From CAZFPA01 sp964520975 (GTDB taxonomy: Bacteria > Bacillota > Negativicutes > Selenomonadales > Selenomonadaceae): a stretch of 62,227 nucleotides of DNA. Below the pieces are notes generated by a model. The model was given only the letters and a program-made list of their open reading frames with translations. It was not told where the DNA came from and did no database searches. A program made the translations under genes and the position numbers. Positions 59,078-62,227 of the stretch are shown one piece after another (positions within the stretch are counted from its first letter, which is position 1; each line of letters begins with the position of its first letter). The stretch spans positions 1 through 62,227 of the forward strand of contig CAZFPA010000006.1 of assembly GCA_964520975.1 (NCBI GenBank), in the 5' to 3' direction.

Positions 59078-59116
59078 GGAACTCCTTAGGCCCGCGTTTG
59101 CCAATCCGCAATAAAG

Positions 59117-59160
59117 AAGTCTCCTGCTGCAGCGAATGGCTGCCGGCAGGAGACTTTTTC
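59117..59160 (+). terminator. Terminator after the phytase gene
   Basis: AAGTCTCCTGC pairs with GCAGGAGACTT, followed by TTT. Confidence 0.9.
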
Positions 59161-59201
59161 GCTTTATTTGTAAATATATATCTTGATGAATGCGCGCATA
59201 A

Positions 59202-59284
59202 ATGATACTATTATCATAATAATGTTCTTAGGCAAAAGGACTCATTTTTTAAGCTTTCATAACGCAAAATATTGAGAGTCCTTT
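59202..59284 (+). promoter_or_regulatory. Flagellin upstream region: dyad and long-range inverted repeat
   Basis: ATGATA-CTAT-TATCAT (59202-59217) is a perfect dyad. AAAGGACTC (59235-59243) and GAGTCCTTT (59276-59284) are perfect 9-bp arms enclosing 32 nt, ending 57 nt before the start codon. I could not place a convincing sigma-28 promoter. The arms carry GGA, a CsrA-type motif element. Confidence 0.45.
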
Positions 59285-59341
59285 GAAAATAAAGAAAGTG
59301 GAAACAGGCCGGCACAGTGTACACAGGGAAGGATGAAATGC

Positions 59342-62104
59342 ATGGGGATGCAGGTGCAGAACAACTCGGCGTCGATGCTGATCTTGGGGCAGGTAAATAA
59401 AAATCAAAGTGATCTGCAGAAGCAGCTGAAAAAGGTTGCCACGGGCATGAAGCTCGTGGGGGCAGGGGATGGTGCGGCAGAGTACAGTATATCGGAAAAA
59501 ATGCGGGTGAAGATACGCGCCTTGGGGCAGGATGAGATCAATGTCCAGAATGGTGCCTCACTGCTGCACACGGCAGAGGGCGGCGTACAGCAGCAGATCG
59601 AATTGATGAAGTCCATCAAGGAAAAGGTGCTTGCGGCTAATAATGATACCGCGACGGACCAGGATCGGCAGACCATTCAAAAGGAAATCAGCCAGAGCTA
59701 TGATCAGATGCAGGACATCGCGGCGATGACTTCCTATAATGGGAGGCGCGTGCTTTTGGGCGGACATCTGGATGAGCGGGTTTTCAGCTGGGAAATAAAG
59801 GATGAGGCTGTTCTCGCGCCGGACAGTGATGCCATGAACGTCATTCCCGATCAATATGATACGCTGGATGGTGTCAAAGGACCGTTTGATGTATTTAAGG
59901 AATACTCGCAGAAGAGCTCGACCATCGATGCACTGGGGCTGGCGGCTACACAGAATTTCGGCGGAGCCACGGATGGCACGGCCAATACGATAAGCATCAA
60001 TTTATCGGATTACAATTCTGTTGATGCGCTCGATAATGTCGGTTTTGCGGTTAGTAATTGGTGGTATGTTTTCACCAAAGATACTTCCCGTAATTACCAT
60101 GACATTGATAGGAAAATTGATATCAGCGGCTGCACGACGATGGCTGAGGTGGCACAACGGCTTCAGAGCAGTGCGAGTACCCCTGTTGCTACGATATCGG
60201 CATCCGGTGCGGCCGTGACCTTTACGACAGCGGCGAAATCTTCCGCGGCTAATAGTACGACAGTGACCGGCATCACACGTGTCGGGGACACGCAGACCAG
60301 TGGCGGCTCAGCTGGAACACCGGCCCGGGCTGCCGCTGCGGGAACAGGGCTTTTCCCGGTGGCTACGCATCTGTCGGGTGGTTCCAATGAGGTGGGGAGT
60401 AAGAGCAGTGACCCGGATAAAATCTATAAGCCTGGAGTGGCAGCATCACTGACGCAGGATATTTCTTCTGCGCCGGCAGGATCAGGCATCACAATTTCTG
60501 GATCATCCACGATATATCTGAAATTCGTCGATGGCACCAGCGGTCTTTCGGGACCAGACAGCACCGGGGTCTATACGGTCGGCAAGAACGCTGCAGTCAG
60601 CATGGCCTCTTTGGGAGGAGATATTTATCTGAGCATGTCCGGCGGCGTAATGACACTGAACTCATCTGCGTATTATGGCGGGAATGGCAACAACTATTCG
60701 GTTGTTGACACCATTCCTGCTAAGGCAGCGGTGCCGGCAACGTCGGGAACTACGACAACCTATACGGCCGTCACTCCCTATGGGGGGACCGTGGATAACA
60801 AGAAGACAGGATCGGATGGCACACCGGCAACCTATACTATCGATCTGAGCGGTTACAATACCTCGGATGCGGCGACACTGGAAACCTTTATTGCCGGTAT
60901 TGCGGGCAAGGCGGTGTCCTATGACAGCCGCAGCTATGAATTTGTGGATTCGGCGGCCAGCCCGGAACTGCAAAGTCTCAGTCAGATCAATGGCACGACT
61001 ACAATTGATTTGAACAGTCTGCGTACTATGGTCAGTGGTACAACCACGATTGCCAGTGCCTTTGCAAGCCTCATGGCAGCGCAGGCCTACAACGCGGCAT
61101 CTGTCACGGATGCGGGCGGTACGGTCACAGGAGTGAAGCTTACTTCGACATCTGTCGGTGCGGCAGGTAACAGCCAGACGATTACTGTCTCCGAGGGGAC
61201 GCTGCGTTCCTATGATATTGACTATAGCAGCTGGTTTGCGGCCAATCATCCGTCGCCCGTTGCGTCCTATCTGAATGGCAAGGGCTTTCGGGCGTATTGT
61301 GCCACGGACAGTAAGCAGTGGTTCAACTTTATTTTTACCGATGGAACGAATGACGCGGATAAGCCGAAAAGCGGTACCGCGGCGCAGGATATCAAGAGCA
61401 TATTGATTGATGTATCGAAGGTCACGGATGCAGCCTCGCTGGTACAGACTATCTATGACCAGGCAGAGCCTGTTTTGACCGGTGCGGATCCAAGCTACAA
61501 CCATCACATGCGGGTAGCGGCTGATACGGATAAAGGGATTCTGACCCTTTACGATGACCGGCGGTTCAATGTGAACACCTCAGAGTATGATTATCAGGAG
61601 AAAGGGGCAAAAATTGCGGATGGTGTATTCGATAATGTCATCAAATCCGAGCGGGATATCGATGTGGATGAGGTCATTATCCAGCATACGGATAAGGCCA
61701 GCAAGAATATCCATTTGAAGATACCGCGCACAACGCTGGATCATGTCTTTGGATATCGAGCGGGCGAGCATACGCCGGATGAGTATAATGTGCTCACAAG
61801 AACAATGCGCGAGCGTCTTTTGGGCATTCCGCCGGACAAGGGTATTCTGGACAACGGGCTGGAATACCTCACGGCGGCCAATACGCTGATCGGAGCGCAG
61901 ACCAATCACATGGAAGCAGCACAGCAGAATATCATTACGGAACGGACCAATACAACTGCTGCTGACAGCACAATCCGCGATGCAGATATGGCGAAAACGA
62001 TGGCAGACTATGCCCGGGACAGTATCCTGTCCAACGCGGCGATGAGTATGCTGTCGCAGGCCAATCAGTCGGCGGGCTCAGTGGTATCCTTGTTGAAGGC
62101 GTAA
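59342..62104 (+). CDS. Flagellin with a very large central domain
   Basis: A 920-aa flagellar filament protein, about two to three times the common bacterial length. The conserved N-terminal D0/D1 (about residues 1-140: MLILGQVNKNQSDLQKQLKK, GAGDGAAEYSISEKM) and C-terminal D1/D0 (about 800-920: NTTAADSTIRDADMAKTM, SQANQSAGSVVSLL) flank about 650 residues of Thr/Ser/Gly/Ala-rich sequence. That centre contains related modules (TISINLSDYNSVDAL, TIDLSGYNTSDAATL, SILIDVSKVTDAASL). ATG 59342 is 9 nt from AGGGAAGG; ATGs at 59333 and 59348 are alternatives. Many Ser/Thr could be glycosylated. Confidence 0.88.
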   Translation: MGMQVQNNSASMLILGQVNKNQSDLQKQLKKVATGMKLVGAGDGAAEYSISEKMRVKIRALGQDEINVQNGASLLHTAEGGVQQQIELMKSIKEKVLAANNDTATDQDRQTIQKEISQSYDQMQDIAAMTSYNGRRVLLGGHLDERVFSWEIKDEAVLAPDSDAMNVIPDQYDTLDGVKGPFDVFKEYSQKSSTIDALGLAATQNFGGATDGTANTISINLSDYNSVDALDNVGFAVSNWWYVFTKDTSRNYHDIDRKIDISGCTTMAEVAQRLQSSASTPVATISASGAAVTFTTAAKSSAANSTTVTGITRVGDTQTSGGSAGTPARAAAAGTGLFPVATHLSGGSNEVGSKSSDPDKIYKPGVAASLTQDISSAPAGSGITISGSSTIYLKFVDGTSGLSGPDSTGVYTVGKNAAVSMASLGGDIYLSMSGGVMTLNSSAYYGGNGNNYSVVDTIPAKAAVPATSGTTTTYTAVTPYGGTVDNKKTGSDGTPATYTIDLSGYNTSDAATLETFIAGIAGKAVSYDSRSYEFVDSAASPELQSLSQINGTTTIDLNSLRTMVSGTTTIASAFASLMAAQAYNAASVTDAGGTVTGVKLTSTSVGAAGNSQTITVSEGTLRSYDIDYSSWFAANHPSPVASYLNGKGFRAYCATDSKQWFNFIFTDGTNDADKPKSGTAAQDIKSILIDVSKVTDAASLVQTIYDQAEPVLTGADPSYNHHMRVAADTDKGILTLYDDRRFNVNTSEYDYQEKGAKIADGVFDNVIKSERDIDVDEVIIQHTDKASKNIHLKIPRTTLDHVFGYRAGEHTPDEYNVLTRTMRERLLGIPPDKGILDNGLEYLTAANTLIGAQTNHMEAAQQNIITERTNTTAADSTIRDADMAKTMADYARDSILSNAAMSMLSQANQSAGSVVSLLKA

Positions 62105-62114
62105 ATTTAGTACG

Positions 62115-62141
62115 GCCTCCCATCTTTAGGGAGGCTTTTTC
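62115..62141 (+). terminator. Terminator after the flagellin gene
   Basis: GCCTCCC pairs with GGGAGGC, followed by five T residues. The remaining bases to 62227 show no gene. Confidence 0.88.
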
Positions 62142-62227
62142 TATGTATGAGAGAAGTTGGACAGGAATAAAATCTGTCGGATAATTGCAAGTGCAAATTG
62201 AACAGTTGTTTTAATCAAGAACATTTA

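Noticed and set aside
59161..59341. Sigma-28 promoter for the flagellin gene
   Set aside because: I could not find TAAA with a correctly spaced GCCGATAA-like box; near matches need several mismatches.

Overview
The window reads as chromosome of a Gram-negative-type Firmicute of the Selenomonas/Mitsuokella group (Negativicutes). This is an inference from a secreted protein-tyrosine-phosphatase-like phytase closely resembling the Selenomonas ruminantium enzyme, a very long flagellin, a secretin (so an outer membrane is present), the clostridial-type hem cluster with a cobA-hemD fusion, moderately high GC by eye and Firmicute-style ribosome-binding sites and terminators. No rRNA, tRNA, insertion sequence, prophage or CRISPR array was seen.

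Layout. 0-4 kb: serS, alr and a membrane-anchored chemoreceptor without a sensor domain. 4.3-11.3 kb: amino-sugar uptake and catabolism (RpiR-type regulator, PTS EIICB, PTS EIIA, then nagB-nagA), interrupted by a reverse-strand ppx/gppA-like gene and deoC. 11.4-19.3 kb: hemerythrin, an orphan dhaL, an MFS exporter divergent from a LysR gene, a FlK-like thioesterase, a two-component system and a PAS-GGDEF protein. 19.6-28.3 kb: sugar-nucleotide and envelope genes (rmlD, an epimerase, DUF218, MATE, phosphohexomutase, galU, pgi). 28.4-31.0 kb: a small secretin locus with a NarL-type regulator. 31.2-38.0 kb: a six-gene tetrapyrrole operon (precorrin-2 dehydrogenase, hemA, hemC, cobA-hemD, hemB, hemL). 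38.1-40.4 kb: EamA transporter and iron alcohol dehydrogenase. 40.7-51.5 kb: a catabolic operon. 51.6-62.2 kb: small membrane protein, murA, GT39 transferase, old-yellow-enzyme relative, cstA, phytase and flagellin.

The most interesting gene system is 40.7-51.5 kb. A class II aldolase, a CUT2-type ABC sugar importer, an MtnK-family kinase, an MtnA-family isomerase, an extracellular-solute-binding-fold protein with no signal peptide, a divergent DhaK/DhaL pair and a LacI regulator lie in one direction. The kinase, isomerase and aldolase together are the parts list of the DHAP shunt for 5-methylthioribose or 5-deoxyribose, here coupled to a dedicated importer and to DhaKL. Both the operon front and the lacI-type gene carry shared sequence blocks and dyads that could be operators.

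The most interesting non-coding signal is a dispersed, roughly 55-65 bp promoter-bearing element in seven copies (near 100, 9030, 11845, 17900, 19500, 31185 and 58085). Each has a dyad around the -35, an 18-nt spacer whose sequence is itself conserved, and a -10. Six copies point into unrelated genes (serS, deoC, the GGDEF gene, rmlD, the hem operon, phytase); one is an orphan. Two further regulatory observations stand out: a matched operator pair in front of the RpiR gene and nagB, and a terminator/antiterminator leader in front of cstA.
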